A DNA stretch of 47,756 nt, taken from IMG/VR virus record IMGVR_UViG_3300019360_000018, positions 1-47,756 of that record; one strand, written 5' to 3'. The stretch is from a virus. A program made the position numbers and the translations under genes. The notes beneath the pieces are model-generated. The model ran no database searches, was not told the origin of the DNA, and worked only from the letters and a program-made list of their open reading frames with translations. This document shows positions 6,415 through 14,469 of this stretch, piece after piece (within the stretch, counting starts at the first letter, position 1; each line of letters opens with the position of its first letter).

Positions 6415-7713
6415 ATGACAGCACACGCAAAATTCGGGCCGAGCAAGGCCCATCGGTGGATTCCCTGCCCGGGCTCCATCGCACTAGAACCCGAGAGCAA
6501 GAGCGGAAATTCCAGATTCGCAGACGAAGGCACCGCCGCCCACTTTTGGGGCGCCGGCGCGTTGCAGAACGGCAAGCAGGCCGCGTTCTACCACGGCGCG
6601 CAGGTGCAGCCGTCCGCCGATGGCGACACATTCACTTGCGATGACAAGTTCGTGATCAACGTGCAGGTGTACCTCGACGACGTGCGTTCGCGCATCGCCG
6701 GCGGCACGCTGCTCGTGGAGCAGCGTTTGAACTTCTCCGAGTCGATCGACGTGCCCGACCAGTTCGGCACCGGCGACGCCGTGATCATCTCGGCCGACGC
6801 CGTGGAGCTAGTCGTCGAGGATCTCAAGTACGGCGTCGGCGAGCAGGTGTACGCCAAGGACAACTACCAGTGCATGCTGTACGCCGTCGCCACGCTCGAA
6901 ACCTATGAGCCGATCCTTGGCGATAGTGTCGAGCGCGTGCGGGGCGTCATCTGTCAGCCGCGCCTTGATCACATCGACGAGGAAGTCTGGACGCGCGAAC
7001 AGTTGCGCGAGTTCGCGGAGAAGGCCAAGCTGGCCGCGCGCTACGCCTTGGAGGGCGTACAGACCGCCGACGTATATGGCACCGATTTTCTCGAGGAGAA
7101 TAACCCCGAGCTATTCAAGCCGGGCGAAAAGCAATGCCGCTGGTGCCCGGCCAAGGCGACCTGCAAGGCGCTGGCGAAGCAGGTCAGCGCGGACATTTAC
7201 GACGACTTTTCGATGCTGCTCGACCCGGACAAACTGAAAGTCGCGCCGGAGCCGCAGATGCCGCCGCTGGCGCGACTCGCGGCCATCTACCAGAACCTCG
7301 ACCTGATCGAGGGATGGGCCCGCGCGGTGCGCGGTCGCGTCGAAAGCGAAGTCATGGGCGGCATGACGATCGAGGGACCCGACGGGCTCCCGCTCAAGAT
7401 CGTCGAGGGCAAGAAAGGCAACCGCGCCTGGATAGAAGGCAAAGAGGATCAGGTGGCAGGCCTGCTCGCAGGCATGGGCCGCATCGGACCCGACAAGGCG
7501 TTTAAACCTCGCGAGGTCATTACGCCGTCGGTGGCCGACAAGATGCTCGGCAAGAAAGGCAAAAAGTCGTCCACAGAGTACGAGCAGATTTTGAAGCCGT
7601 TCGTAATTCAGCCTGACGGTAAGGCGAAAATTGCGCTCGGCTCTGACCCACGCCCGCCGTTCGAGGGCGCAGCAAGCGAAAGCGATTTTTCAACCGTTGA
7701 AACCGGAGACTAG
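6415..7713 (+). CDS. DUF2800 protein, PD-(D/E)XK nuclease-like (432 aa)
   Basis: Matches the DUF2800 family found beside phage polymerases and DUF2815 proteins. It opens HAKFGPSKAHRWIPCPGSIAL and has FADEGTAAH near residue 40. A nuclease-type core follows: GTGDA at about 118-122, then ED-x-KYG at about 135-140, equivalent to the D...ExK triad of PD-(D/E)XK and Cas4-like nucleases. A Cys group, CRWCPAKATC (about 241-250), could bind a metal or FeS cluster, as in Cas4. It probably processes DNA ends in replication or recombination. ATG at 6415 has AGGAG. Confidence 0.85.
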   Translation: MTAHAKFGPSKAHRWIPCPGSIALEPESKSGNSRFADEGTAAHFWGAGALQNGKQAAFYHGAQVQPSADGDTFTCDDKFVINVQVYLDDVRSRIAGGTLLVEQRLNFSESIDVPDQFGTGDAVIISADAVELVVEDLKYGVGEQVYAKDNYQCMLYAVATLETYEPILGDSVERVRGVICQPRLDHIDEEVWTREQLREFAEKAKLAARYALEGVQTADVYGTDFLEENNPELFKPGEKQCRWCPAKATCKALAKQVSADIYDDFSMLLDPDKLKVAPEPQMPPLARLAAIYQNLDLIEGWARAVRGRVESEVMGGMTIEGPDGLPLKIVEGKKGNRAWIEGKEDQVAGLLAGMGRIGPDKAFKPREVITPSVADKMLGKKGKKSSTEYEQILKPFVIQPDGKAKIALGSDPRPPFEGAASESDFSTVETGD

Positions 7714-7717
7714 AACC

Positions 7718-8284
7718 ATGTCAGCGACCCGATTGACAGTAACCGACGGGCGCCTCGCGTTCCCCGACTTGTTCGTGGCGCGCCGTGGCGGCGAAGGTGG
7801 TACCGGCAAGCCGAAGTTCGGAGCCGCCTGCATCATCCCGCCCGATCATCCGCAGATCGGCGAAATCAACGCCAAGATCGACGAGGCCGCGCGTGCCAAG
7901 TGGGGCGACAAGGCCCCGGGCATCCTCAAGGCTCTGCGTGCGACCGACAAGGTTTGCCTCCACAACGGCGACCTCAAGGCGCAGTACGCTGGCTATGAGG
8001 GCAACCTCTACATCTCGGCGCGTTCTGATACACGCCCGACGGTGTTCGGCAACGACCGCATTCCGGTCGATGCTGAATCCGGCGTCGTGTACGCGGGCTG
8101 CTATGGCGCCTTCAATCTCGAGTTTTGGGCCCAGGATCACAAGCAGTTCGGCAAGCGCGTCAATGCGCAGCTTCGTGGCTTCATGAAGCAACGCGACGGC
8201 GATGCCTTCGCCGCAGGCTCCGCAGCCGGCGAGGAGGACTTCGCGGGCGTGGCCGACACCGGCGATGACAACCCGGCGGCCTGA
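7718..8284 (+). CDS. DUF2815 single-stranded DNA-binding protein (188 aa)
   Basis: Matches DUF2815, an OB-fold single-stranded DNA-binding family that takes the place of SSB in phages with this replication module. Typical parts are the opening LTVTDGRLAFPDLF, KFGAACIIPPDHP, the central YAGYEGNLYISARSDTRP and the late GCYGAFNLEFWAQD strand. The C-terminal tail is acidic, as in other phage SSBs that recruit partners. It starts 4 bases after the DUF2800 stop, so the two are made together. ATG at 7718. Confidence 0.88.
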   Translation: MSATRLTVTDGRLAFPDLFVARRGGEGGTGKPKFGAACIIPPDHPQIGEINAKIDEAARAKWGDKAPGILKALRATDKVCLHNGDLKAQYAGYEGNLYISARSDTRPTVFGNDRIPVDAESGVVYAGCYGAFNLEFWAQDHKQFGKRVNAQLRGFMKQRDGDAFAAGSAAGEEDFAGVADTGDDNPAA

Positions 8285-8313
8285 GCCAGGACAGGAGGCG
8301 AGCCGGCGGTTCA

Positions 8314-8376
8314 ATGGCAGCGAACAGCACAAGCAGAGAGATACTGCGCCAATTGAGCCGTCGGTCCGTCTTTTAA
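8314..8376 (+). CDS. Possible 20-residue leader peptide
   Basis: A 20-codon frame (MAANSTSREILRQLSRRSVF) follows an AGGAGG site about 16 bases upstream and ends in a TAATG overlap with the next gene, which has no ribosome site of its own. It could be a coupling leader that brings ribosomes to that gene. The long spacing is a weakness. Alternatively this is only untranslated leader. Confidence 0.25.
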   Translation: MAANSTSREILRQLSRRSVF

Positions 8377-8597
8377 TGAACACGCCAATTATCGACGAGC
8401 TTCGCCAAATGTCGGTAAACTTCGCGGACGCGATGCCCGGCTTCTACCTGTACCACTTGCGATTGCCGAGCGACGTGTTCGACAAGCTGCTCGTCGAGTT
8501 GCAATTGTCCATGATGCAGCGCGAGCCGGCGACCTTCCTGCCTTTCAGCATCGATGAAGTGCAGGTCGGCAACGTGCGCGTCACCAGGCAGAAATGA
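8376..8597 (+). CDS. Hypothetical protein (73 aa)
   Basis: ATG at 8376 is the first in-frame start after the DUF2815 gene, and the frame ends in an ATGA overlap with the HNH gene. The product is a small soluble alpha/beta protein with PGFYLYHLRLPSDVFDKLL and no recognised motif. No ribosome site precedes its start; coupling to the short frame at 8314-8376 could explain translation. Confidence 0.6.
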   Translation: MNTPIIDELRQMSVNFADAMPGFYLYHLRLPSDVFDKLLVELQLSMMQREPATFLPFSIDEVQVGNVRVTRQK

Positions 8598-8971
8598 AAA
8601 TCTGGCGTGAAGTTGCACGACACCCAGGCTATCAAGTTAGCAATTGTGGGCGTGTTCGCTCCGTTCCGCGCACGGTTAGTCGAAAGCACCCTAATAAGGT
8701 CGGGGTAGCAGGGCATGAAGTACTACATAAAAACGGACGTGGCGGGGATAACCGCGCTTGTAATCTGCGGTGGGGCACTAGGTCCGACAACAATTTTGAT
8801 ATCACTAGATTAGGTCGCCGGCAATTAAAGCCATATCAAGTGCGCGCGATTCGCCGTGAATTAAAAGACCGTACTTACGGAGTGTTTTCGCGCATCGCCC
8901 GCAAATATGACGTGCACGCTGGGACAATTTGGTCGATTGATGCTGGTAGACTTTATCGAAATGTCCGGTAA
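8594..8971 (+). CDS. Degenerate HNH homing-endonuclease-like protein (125 aa)
   Basis: Residues 1-24 match NUMOD4 (IW..V..HPGYQVSNCGRVRSV). Residues about 41-68 match the second half of an HNH fold (HEVLHKNG..GDN...NLRWGT). Residues about 78-120 match a C-terminal helix-turn-helix (L+P.QV.AIRRE...I.ARKYDVH.GTIW.I). Between NUMOD4 and HEVLH the usual stretch with the first HNH histidine (H+.V...F) is missing, so nuclease activity is doubtful. Base composition is lower in GC than its neighbours, and it sits just before a DNA polymerase gene, a favourite site of homing endonucleases. It is probably a decaying mobile gene. Confidence 0.75.
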   Translation: MKIWREVARHPGYQVSNCGRVRSVPRTVSRKHPNKVGVAGHEVLHKNGRGGDNRACNLRWGTRSDNNFDITRLGRRQLKPYQVRAIRRELKDRTYGVFSRIARKYDVHAGTIWSIDAGRLYRNVR

Positions 8972-11033
8972 TTTATTTCTAGATACTGAGTGCTTTTCTC
9001 CTGTGCCGCTGGCGCACGGCCTGGCGCGCTACTCCGCTGGCGGTGGCGAGGTCCAGATAGTGACGTGGGCGCTCGACGATGAGCCCGTCAACTGTTGGGA
9101 CGTGACGCACCGGCCGATGCCGCTCAAGTTCAAGGACGACCTCGCGCAGGCGAAGCGTTTAATCGCTCACAACGCCACGTTCGACCGCACCATGCTCGGC
9201 CTCATGGACTGGTGGCAGGCGCTCGACGTGCGCGCACCGTGGTTCTGCACGATGAACATGGCGCTGCGCCACGGGCTCCCCGGCGGGCTCGACAAGCTAT
9301 CGACGATTTTCAAGCTGCCCGACGAGTTCGCCAAGCTGTCGGGCCGCGACTTCATTCAACTGTTCTGCAAGCTGCAACAGGACGGCAAGCGCCGCACCCG
9401 GCAGACGCATCCGAAAGAGTGGAAGGATTTTCTCAAGTACGCGACGCAGGACATTCGCGCGATGCGCGAGATTTACTACAAGTGCCCGTCGTGGAATGAC
9501 ACGGCCGACGAGCTATGGCTCACGGAGCACGACTTCACGATCAACACCCGGGGCGTCTGCGTCGATGTGCCCTTCGCCACGGGCGCGGTGCGAGCGTGCG
9601 CAGCCGAGCAGGCGCGGCTCGGAGCCGACGCCAATCGCCTGACGAGCGACTACCTCGACCGCGCGACGCAGCGCGACCGGCTGCTAGAGTTCATATTCGT
9701 CGAGCACGGCGTCACGCTGCCCGACCTCAAGCAGGACACCGTAGAGCGCAGGCTCGAGGACCCCGAGCTACCGGAGACACTCAAGGAACTCCTGCGCGTG
9801 CGCATATCCGCGTCGAAATCCTCGACGAGCAAGTACAAGCGCGTGCTGCAACGCCAGATTGCGGGGCGACTCTACTACCTGTTGCAGATTTACGGCGCAA
9901 TCCGCACCGGCCGGTGGGCTGGTCGCGACTTTCAGCCGCAGAACCTCAAGCGGCCGAGCAAGCATTTCGAGAACTTCGACAACGTGCTCGAAGCGATTCA
10001 GGCGGTGCTCGACGGCACCGAGGCCGTCATGCTAGACGACATCATGGAGGCGATGTCGTCGGCACTGCGCAGCGTCATCATCGCCGCGCCCGGCCGCAAG
10101 CTGGTAGTCAGCGACCTGTCGAACATCGAGGGCCGGTTCCTCCCCTGGCTCGCCGGCGATCAGCCGATGCTCGACTACTTCAATGAGTTCGATGCTGGCC
10201 GCGCCGAGGACTACTATAAGATCGTGTACAGCCGCGCGTTCAACTGCGATCCGAGCGAAGCCGTCGGCCAGAAGCGTCAGATCGGCAAGGTGCTCGAGTT
10301 GGCGTTCGCGATCGGTGGCGGCGTCGGCGCGTGCGTGACGGCCGCCGCGACGTACAAGATCGACCTCGAGGAGTTGGCACAAGCCGTGCCTGCGTCGGCT
10401 CCTCGACAGATATTGCTGGATGCCCGGGAAATGTATCTTTGGGCCAAGAAAAAGCGCCTGCCCTACACGCAGCTTTTGCCAGAGCACCAGTACGTCGCCT
10501 TCGAGGCGCTCAAGGTCCTGTGGCGCCAGTCACGCGCGCCGACCGTGGAGTTTTGGGACGAGTGCCAGATGGCAGCGGTGCGCGCAATTCACGCGCCGGG
10601 CAAGGTGTTCAACGCCGGCCAGTTCCTACAGTTCGACCGCAAGGGTGTGTGGCTGCGCATGCGCCTGCCGTCGGGCCGCTATCTCGGCTACCCGAATGTG
10701 GCCTACAATGAGAACAGCAACGAAATTTCGTACATGGCCTGGAACGTCTATCGCAAGGCGTGGAGCCGCGAGCGCACCTACGGAGCCAAGTTTGCGAGCG
10801 ATGCGCGACAAGGCGGCAGCCGCGATGTGCTCGCAGCGGCCGTACGACCGGCCGAGGATGCCGGCTATCCGATCATCCTGACAGTTCATGATGAATTGAT
10901 AACAGAGCCGGTTGATGACCTGCGTTTAAACGCACCTGGCCTGTCGGCGATCCTGGCGGCTCCGAAAATGTGGGCTCCGGGTTTGCCGCTTGCGGCGTCT
11001 GGTTTTGAAGGAACGAGGTACAGGAAACAATGA
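8961..11033 (+). CDS. Family A DNA polymerase with 3'-5' exonuclease (690 aa)
   Basis: The phage replicative polymerase. The exonuclease motif is FLDTE (residues 6-10, D8 and E10). Polymerase motif A is SDLSNIEGR (D385), motif B is RQIGKVLELAFAIGGG (K near 443) and motif C is VHDE (643-645, D644 and E645). The ATG at 8961 lies in the end of the HNH gene and was preferred to upstream codons because the exonuclease motif begins seven residues in, as in related proteins. The length is usual for phage PolA-type enzymes that lack a 5' nuclease. It overlaps the deformylase gene by 4 bases. Confidence 0.92.
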   Translation: MSGNLFLDTECFSPVPLAHGLARYSAGGGEVQIVTWALDDEPVNCWDVTHRPMPLKFKDDLAQAKRLIAHNATFDRTMLGLMDWWQALDVRAPWFCTMNMALRHGLPGGLDKLSTIFKLPDEFAKLSGRDFIQLFCKLQQDGKRRTRQTHPKEWKDFLKYATQDIRAMREIYYKCPSWNDTADELWLTEHDFTINTRGVCVDVPFATGAVRACAAEQARLGADANRLTSDYLDRATQRDRLLEFIFVEHGVTLPDLKQDTVERRLEDPELPETLKELLRVRISASKSSTSKYKRVLQRQIAGRLYYLLQIYGAIRTGRWAGRDFQPQNLKRPSKHFENFDNVLEAIQAVLDGTEAVMLDDIMEAMSSALRSVIIAAPGRKLVVSDLSNIEGRFLPWLAGDQPMLDYFNEFDAGRAEDYYKIVYSRAFNCDPSEAVGQKRQIGKVLELAFAIGGGVGACVTAAATYKIDLEELAQAVPASAPRQILLDAREMYLWAKKKRLPYTQLLPEHQYVAFEALKVLWRQSRAPTVEFWDECQMAAVRAIHAPGKVFNAGQFLQFDRKGVWLRMRLPSGRYLGYPNVAYNENSNEISYMAWNVYRKAWSRERTYGAKFASDARQGGSRDVLAAAVRPAEDAGYPIILTVHDELITEPVDDLRLNAPGLSAILAAPKMWAPGLPLAASGFEGTRYRKQ

Positions 11034-11512
11034 GCGTTCTAGGACTGCGGATCAAAGGCGATCCGGTGCTTCGCCAAGTCGCGAGTCCGGTGGATGCGAA
11101 CGACGAGAATATCCAGCGCCTGGCGCACGACATGATGGACACGCTGCTCGAGCACGAAGGCATGGGCCTCGCGGCCCCGCAAGTCGGCCAGAGCGTGCGC
11201 CTGATCGTCATGCGCACCGGGCCGCAGGACTTCAACCCGCGCGCCTTCGTCAACCCGCGCTGCATACGCGGCAAGGGCGAGCAGCTTTCGCTCGGCGAGG
11301 GCTGCCTGTCGGTGCCCGGCAAGTACGGCCGCGTGAAGCGCTCGCAAGTCGTGTGGATGGAGTACGAATCGCCCGGGTTCGCCGGCGTGCGGGAAGTCGT
11401 GAAGCTGAAAGGCATCATGGCCGTGTGCGCGGAGCACGAGTGCGACCATCTCGACGGCATCCTGTTCGACGACAAGCTGTACAACCCGCTCGCTCCTAGG
11501 AACCGCTTGTGA
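11030..11512 (+). CDS. def: Peptide deformylase (160 aa)
   Basis: Removes the formyl group from nascent proteins. All three family motifs are present: GMGLAAPQVG (about 44-53), EGCLSVPG (about 96-103, Cys a metal ligand) and HECDHLDG (136-143, H136, E137, H140). The length is close to bacterial enzymes but with a short C terminus, as in other phage deformylases. It starts in an ATGA overlap with the polymerase. Phages may use it to keep deformylation going when host enzymes limit late protein synthesis; that role is inferred. Confidence 0.92.
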   Translation: MSVLGLRIKGDPVLRQVASPVDANDENIQRLAHDMMDTLLEHEGMGLAAPQVGQSVRLIVMRTGPQDFNPRAFVNPRCIRGKGEQLSLGEGCLSVPGKYGRVKRSQVVWMEYESPGFAGVREVVKLKGIMAVCAEHECDHLDGILFDDKLYNPLAPRNRL

Positions 11513-11676
11513 AAGACGAATTCCGCTGGCCGGCGCAGAATGCCGAGCCCACCGAGCCGCGCGATCCGTACAACGTCGGACGCTGGCCCGGCATGGACAA
11601 CTGTCCACTTGCCAAGGCGGGCGGGCGCCGAATTCCGCGACCGAAGCCGAAAGGGAGGAACCATGCGCGAAGCTAA
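11509..11676 (+). CDS. Hypothetical protein (55 aa), GTG start
   Basis: The GTG at 11509 overlaps the deformylase stop (GTGA), and the frame runs 13 bases into the VRR-NUC gene. The product is polar and Pro/Arg-rich with an FRWPAQNAEPTEPRDPYNVGRW start and a basic end. Coupled start and overlap with both neighbours support it. No family recognised. Confidence 0.5.
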   Translation: MKDEFRWPAQNAEPTEPRDPYNVGRWPGMDNCPLAKAGGRRIPRPKPKGRNHARS

Positions 11677-11959
11677 AATTGAAGCCTATGGCGTGCGGGA
11701 AGTAGAACGCGCCGGCGGGACGTGCGAAAAATTCGTGAGCCCGGGCCGCCGTGCCGTGCCGGATCGCATCTGCTCGCTGCGGCCTGGCGTCGTGTTTTTC
11801 ATCGAGTTCAAGGCGCCGGGCGAGAAGCCGACGCCGGCGCAGTTGCGCGATCATGCGCGGCGCCGGTCGCGCGGTTTCGCCGTTTATGTCGTCGATAAAA
11901 AGGACTTGATCCCTTACATCATGAACCGCGAAAAGCACAAGCCGTGGGGCACGGCATGA
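11663..11959 (+). CDS. VRR-NUC domain nuclease (98 aa)
   Basis: A stand-alone VRR-NUC protein, the small structure-specific nuclease found with phage SNF2 helicases. The fold signature is clear: E at about residue 6, KFVSPGRRAVPDRIC (about 23-37) with catalytic D34, and FIEFKAPG (about 46-53) with E48 and K50, then Q...H and the VYVVD strand. These stand-alone forms cut Holliday-like junctions as dimers. ATG at 11663 follows GGGAGGAACC. It ends in an ATGA overlap. Confidence 0.88.
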   Translation: MREAKIEAYGVREVERAGGTCEKFVSPGRRAVPDRICSLRPGVVFFIEFKAPGEKPTPAQLRDHARRRSRGFAVYVVDKKDLIPYIMNREKHKPWGTA

Positions 11960-12105
11960 TGTATCGAGTGCGCCGCTGCCGCGACGGCCTGTACTACTTG
12001 CAGGAGAAGCGCGCTCCCGGGCTCGCCGGCGGCATCTGGCGGCGGGTCGGGCTCGGATGCTATACGCGCGACGAGGCTCACGTCACTCTGCTCAATAATG
12101 CCTAA
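11956..12105 (+). CDS. Hypothetical basic protein (49 aa)
   Basis: A 49-codon frame whose ATG at 11956 overlaps the VRR-NUC stop (ATGA) and whose end overlaps the methyltransferase start by 8 bases. The product reads as a short beta-rich protein (YRVRRCRDGLYYLQEK...GIWRRVGLGCYTRDEA), the pattern of a strand-turn-strand module ending in a helix. The couplings on both sides support expression. Confidence 0.6.
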   Translation: MMYRVRRCRDGLYYLQEKRAPGLAGGIWRRVGLGCYTRDEAHVTLLNNA

Positions 12106-13096
12106 GGCCTACTACAACGAGATTGACCCCTTCTGCGCCGAGTGGCTGCGGAATCTCATTTTCCACGGCCTGATCGCCGACGGAGATGTGGACGAACGCT
12201 CGATCGAGGACGTACTACCAAGCGACTTGAGAGGATACACTCAATGCCACTTTTTCGCAGGAATTGGCGTGTGGAGTCTTGCGCTTCGCAACGCCGGATG
12301 GAGGGACGATGAGCCAGTCTGGACCGGAAGCTGCCCGTGCCAACCTTTCAGCGCGGCAGGCAAAAGAGGCGGGACTGCTGATGAGCGGCACCTATGGCCT
12401 GCATGGTTCCATCTCATCGAGCAGTGCCGCCCTCGCGTCGTCTTTGGCGAGCAGGTTGCAAGCAAGGCTGGCCTCGGTTGGCTCGATCTTGTACAAGCTG
12501 ACCTGGAAGGAGCGGGTTACGCCAGCGGGGCGGTCGATATCTGCGCTGCGGGCGTCGGCGCACCGCACATCCGGCAGCGGCTTTACTTCGTGGCCGACTC
12601 CCGACAAGAGCAGCGGGGACGGTGGTCGAGTGAGCAGCAACCCCCTCGCACGAACACGACCGAGCGGGTCGAAAAAGCAATTCACGATAAACGAGGCAGC
12701 GCAACTGGCGAGTTGGGCCACGCCGACAACGCGGGACCACAAGGACGGGGCGTGTCAGGAGCAGTTGGAGGCGGGAACGGTGCAGGTGAACTCTCTGCTC
12801 GGCCGACAAGCTCTCTTGACGGCTCCTTGGCCGACACCGATGGCCGGGACTCCGGCGCAGAACGGGAACAACGAGGCAGGGAATACCGACTCGTCGCGCC
12901 GGATGGTCGCGCTCGTACCTTCTGGTCCGACTGCGACTGGCTCCCCTGCATCGACGGAAAAGCGCGGCCAGTTGAGCCCGGCACATTGCCGCTGGCTCAT
13001 GGGATTGCCGGGAGAGTGGGACGTCTGCGTGCCTACGGCAACGCGCTCGTCGCGCCGTGCGCGGAAGAGTTCATAAGGGCATATCTGGAACGATGA
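12098..13096 (+). CDS. C5-cytosine DNA methyltransferase (332 aa)
   Basis: Methylates cytosine in DNA. It begins KAYYNEIDPFCAEWLRNLI, followed by motif I (FFAGIG, about 52-57), motif IV with the catalytic Cys81 (GSCPCQPF), motif VI-like GEQVAS, motif VIII (IRQRLYFVADS) and motif X-like YGNAL near the end. The central target-recognition part (about 175-270) is Gly/Arg-rich and poorly conserved, which fits the presence of a second gene in the other frame over the same DNA. It probably protects phage DNA from host restriction. No cognate restriction enzyme is seen. Confidence 0.88.
   Translation: MPKAYYNEIDPFCAEWLRNLIFHGLIADGDVDERSIEDVLPSDLRGYTQCHFFAGIGVWSLALRNAGWRDDEPVWTGSCPCQPFSAAGKRGGTADERHLWPAWFHLIEQCRPRVVFGEQVASKAGLGWLDLVQADLEGAGYASGAVDICAAGVGAPHIRQRLYFVADSRQEQRGRWSSEQQPPRTNTTERVEKAIHDKRGSATGELGHADNAGPQGRGVSGAVGGGNGAGELSARPTSSLDGSLADTDGRDSGAEREQRGREYRLVAPDGRARTFWSDCDWLPCIDGKARPVEPGTLPLAHGIAGRVGRLRAYGNALVAPCAEEFIRAYLER
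12309..13076 (+). CDS. Nested overlapping gene inside the methyltransferase (255 aa)
   Basis: A 256-codon frame lies wholly inside the methyltransferase gene in another frame. A GGAGGG site (12300-12305) stands 3 bases before its ATG at 12309. The product has repeated WPTP/WATP motifs (SWPTPDKSSGDGG, WATPTTRDHKDGA, WPTPMAGTPAQNGNN) and ends LSPAHCRWLMGLPGEWDxC then TATRSSRRARK. I recall this pattern from a widespread phage/prophage protein family, also encoded over methyltransferase genes, so this is not a random shadow. Its biochemical role is unknown to me. Confidence 0.7.
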   Translation: MSQSGPEAARANLSARQAKEAGLLMSGTYGLHGSISSSSAALASSLASRLQARLASVGSILYKLTWKERVTPAGRSISALRASAHRTSGSGFTSWPTPDKSSGDGGRVSSNPLARTRPSGSKKQFTINEAAQLASWATPTTRDHKDGACQEQLEAGTVQVNSLLGRQALLTAPWPTPMAGTPAQNGNNEAGNTDSSRRMVALVPSGPTATGSPASTEKRGQLSPAHCRWLMGLPGEWDVCVPTATRSSRRARKSS

Positions 13097-14469
13097 GCAA
13101 ACCATTCACACCCCACGAGTATCAAAAACTCGCGACGCAGTTCCTGCTCGCCACGCCCAAGGCCGCGCTCTACGCGGACATGGGGCTCGGAAAGACAGGC
13201 ACCGTGCTGTCGGTCGCCGACACGCTCCTGCACGCGGGCTATGACGAGCCGATCCTGGCGCTCGCGCCGCTGCGCGTTGCGCGGGAGACGTGGCGCAAAG
13301 AGGCGGCGAAGTGGGACGACTTCCAATACATGCGGATCGAGCCTATCGTCGGCGCGCCGATCCGGCGCCTCGAAGCGCTCAAGCGCAAGGCGCACATTCA
13401 CACCTGCAACTATGAGCAATTGGAGTGGCTCGTCGAGACGGTCGGCATCGCCAACTGGCCATGGAAAATGGTGATAGCCGACGAGTCCACGCGCCTCAAG
13501 GGCTACCGCCTCAAGAAGGGCGGCAACCGTGCGCGTGCGCTCGCGCTCGTGGCGCGGCAGGCCGAGCGCTGGATCAACCTGTCTGGCACGCCGGCGCCGA
13601 ACGGCCTCAAGGACCTGTGGGGCCAGTATTGGTTCATCGACCAGGGGCAGCGCCTCGGACGCACATATACCGGCTTCGAGCAGCGCTGGTTCCGCAAAAA
13701 GTACAGCGGCTACGGCCTCGAGCCGTTCGACCACTCCGAGCGCGAGATTCACGAGCGCATCGCCGACATCACCATGTCGCTGCGCGCGAAGGATTGGTTC
13801 GACCTCAATGAGCCGCGCGTCGTGCCGGTGCCGGTCACGCTGCCGCCGGCACTGCGCCAGAAGTACCGGCAACTCGAGAATGAGCTATTCACCATCCTGG
13901 CTTGCGGCACGCACGTCGAAGTGTTCAACTCCGGCGCGCTGACCGGGAAGTGCATGCAGTTCGCGAACGGCGCCGTGTACACGAAGCACCCGGAATGGGC
14001 CGCTGTCCACGACTTCAAACTGCAAGCGCTTGAGTCGATCGTGAACGAAACCGGCGGCCGGCAACTGCTTGTGAGCTACCAGTTCCAGAGCGACCGCGAG
14101 CGCATCTTGAAGCGCTTCCCGCAATCAGTTGACATATCGAAGCCGGCCGGCTTCAAGGCGTGGATGGCCGGGGACAAGCAGATGGGCGTTGCGCACCCGG
14201 CGTCCATGGGCCACGGGCTCGACGGCATGCAGGAGAATTGTTGGACGGCCGTCTATTTCGGCTATACTTGGAAGCTGGACGATCACCAGCAGATTCTCGA
14301 GCGCATCGGCCCCGTCCGGCAATTCCAGAGTGGGTTCAAGGATCGCGTCGTTGACATCTACCAAATCATCTGCGAGGACACGCTGGACGAGGACTGCCTG
14401 GCTCGGCACGAATCGAAGTGCTCGGTTCAGGACGCCCTGAAAGCGGCCATGACTAGGAGGAAATCATGA
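13093..14469 (+). CDS. SNF2-type DEAD-like helicase (458 aa)
   Basis: A superfamily 2 DNA translocase of the phage SNF2 type. Residues 5-35 hold the Q-like start and Walker A (MGLGKT, 30-35), ADES at 129-132 is the DEAH-type motif II, LSGTPAPN near 159 is motif III, and the C-terminal RecA domain includes LLVSYQF, SMGHGLDGMQ and the late Q..ERIGPVRQ, equivalent to motif VI. Shorter than cellular SNF2 proteins, as usual in phages. It probably acts with VRR-NUC in recombination or fork repair. It starts in an ATGA overlap with the methyltransferase. Confidence 0.9.
   Translation: MSKPFTPHEYQKLATQFLLATPKAALYADMGLGKTGTVLSVADTLLHAGYDEPILALAPLRVARETWRKEAAKWDDFQYMRIEPIVGAPIRRLEALKRKAHIHTCNYEQLEWLVETVGIANWPWKMVIADESTRLKGYRLKKGGNRARALALVARQAERWINLSGTPAPNGLKDLWGQYWFIDQGQRLGRTYTGFEQRWFRKKYSGYGLEPFDHSEREIHERIADITMSLRAKDWFDLNEPRVVPVPVTLPPALRQKYRQLENELFTILACGTHVEVFNSGALTGKCMQFANGAVYTKHPEWAAVHDFKLQALESIVNETGGRQLLVSYQFQSDRERILKRFPQSVDISKPAGFKAWMAGDKQMGVAHPASMGHGLDGMQENCWTAVYFGYTWKLDDHQQILERIGPVRQFQSGFKDRVVDIYQIICEDTLDEDCLARHESKCSVQDALKAAMTRRKS

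Noticed and set aside
11039-11938. 299-codon minus-strand frame opposite the deformylase and VRR-NUC genes
   Set aside because: Both plus-strand genes have complete motifs; the antisense frame has none.
12414-12986. Minus-strand frames opposite the methyltransferase
   Set aside because: Unlike the nested plus-strand frame at 12309, they have no ribosome site and no family pattern.
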